Notes under the pieces: model-generated | The model's input: only the letters and a program-made list of their open reading frames with translations | The model's database searches: none | What the model was told of the DNA's origin: nothing | Program-made: the position numbers and the translations under genes | Assembly: GCA_037447655.1 (NCBI GenBank) | Contig: JBBHKE010001044.1 | Location: forward strand, 62,001 to 126,000 | Length of the DNA: 64,000 nucleotides | Direction of reading: 5' to 3' | DNA from: Zygnema cylindricum | Taxonomy: Eukaryota > Streptophyta > Zygnematophyceae > Zygnematales > Zygnemataceae | Shown: piece by piece, positions 63,293-64,000 of the stretch | Position numbering within the stretch: position 1 is the stretch's first letter | Layout of the letters: the number at the start of each line of letters is the position of its first letter

Positions 63293-64000
63293 TCAGGCCT
63301 TATACGGCTCGATTGTGTTATCTGGGTTCAGTTTGAACTTGATAACCCACTTACAACCGATTGGTTTTTGGTTAGGTGGACAATCCACCAGCTCCCAAGT
63401 ATCGGCTGCCATAATTGAGGCCATCTCCTCATTAATGGCTGTCTTCCACCGATTTCTTTCTGGACAAGTCATCGCCTCTCCATAAGTTTGAGGTTCATCT
63501 TGATGAGATAGTTTAGTTACCTTGTTATTAACCTGTTTTTCTTGCAGTCTTTTGCTACTTCTCCTTCCCCCCTCAAAATCTGAGGCCGGAATAGATGGTT
63601 CTCGTGGATTCTCTCGAACAAACTCGGCTTCTCCCCTATCCCTTGATTCCGAATCAATTTCCACCACGTCTTCCGCTTCGGGTAGAGTTGTCACTGGAGT
63701 TTCCACAGCCGAGTCCTTTTCGGTCTGATTTGTATCTGCAAGAATGTCATCTTCTCTAAAACCCGGATAGTTAGGGAGCTCAAAGTCATCGGAATTTTCT
63801 GACTCAAATCTGATTTTTACTGACTTTGTATATTTCAAGGGATCCACAGACTTTCCTTCATCTATAACTACTAGATGCTTTATTAAGATTATATCTTCCC
63901 TTTTTAGATCATAAACTCTATATCCTTTAACATCCTCATCATATCCTAATAAGTATCCTGGTTTTCCTTTAAGATCTAGCTTCCAATTAGTCTGATCTGT
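63293..64000 (-). pseudogene. C3 integrase C-terminus, linker and RT start (partial)
   Basis: At the window edge the minus strand reads NWKLDLKGKPGYLLGYDEDV and GYRVYDLKREDIILIKHLVV, the end of copia integrase. The frame 63847-63293 runs without interruption through the acidic linker (SAVETPVTTLPEAEDVVEID), GRRSSKRLQEKQVNNKVTKL and into RT (ELVDCPPNQKPIGCKWVIKF, LNPDNTIEPYKA). The rest of integrase, protease and gag lie outside the window. Confidence 0.92.

Larger units (their letters stand above)
59618..64000 (-). mobile_element. Copia element C3, running off the window
   Basis: Minus-strand element: 3' LTR 59618-61897 (split by a nested solo LTR), purine tract 61898-61910, RNase H, RT, linker and integrase end to the window edge. 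Gag, protease and the 5' LTR lie beyond 64000. Frames are open apart from a few nonsense codons, and it is close in sequence to C2. Confidence 0.94.

Overview
This window looks like repeat-rich intergenic DNA from a land plant, probably a seed plant. It is AT-rich and contains two 10-N gaps (5381-5390, 19419-19428), so it comes from a draft scaffold. Nearly everything I can identify is transposon: Ty1/copia and Ty3/gypsy LTR retrotransposons, solo and broken LTRs, and small terminal-inverted-repeat (TIR) DNA elements. I found no host gene, rRNA, tRNA gene or CRISPR array that I would defend. One short exon-like stretch (2220-2396) is the only weak hint of a host gene.

Layout. 1-5.4 kb: low-complexity DNA with a MITE inside a 25-bp tandem repeat. 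5.8-9.9 kb: a decayed copia element (D1, + strand) followed by a 150-160 bp tandem repeat. 11.15-12.2 kb: a solo LTR with a perfect TATGT target duplication. 13.3-17.1 kb: a broken LTR and the gag-protease part of a gypsy element (- strand). 18.3-19.4 kb: a copia RNase H remnant and a partial LTR. 19.4-26.5 kb: mostly unassigned DNA with a TIR element and a 21-bp CpG-rich minisatellite. 26.5-42.4 kb: a nested stack in which a MITE received copia element C1 (- strand), C1 received copia element C2 inside its RNase H region, and a 1,233-bp block occurs twice with no difference. 42.6-43.6 kb: a hAT-like TIR element. 43.96-51.23 kb: copia element B (+ strand) with both LTRs and a duplicated RT-RNase H segment. 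53.2-55.3 kb: gypsy integrase-RNase H-RT (- strand), interrupted by an LTR. 57-59.6 kb: tandem repeat, long inverted repeat and LTR pieces. 59.6-64 kb: copia element C3 (- strand), whose LTR carries another solo LTR, running off the window.

Elements B, C1, C2 and C3 are one related copia group. The gag start codon lies 20 nt inside the LTR end, and the gag frame reads through the LTR boundary and the primer-binding site. That site is GGTTATGGGCCCACC in B, complementary to the anticodon arm of plant initiator tRNA-Met rather than its 3' end. This indicates half-tRNA priming of the kind known for Drosophila copia and yeast Ty5. Some of the LTRs also carry a tRNA-like box A/box B pair. All copies are inactivated by stop codons and frameshifts.

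I did not find a new multi-gene system. The observations most worth checking are the gag/LTR/primer-site overlap, the tRNA-like block in the LTRs, and the 1,233-bp identity, which is either a recent recombination product or two alleles joined in the assembly.
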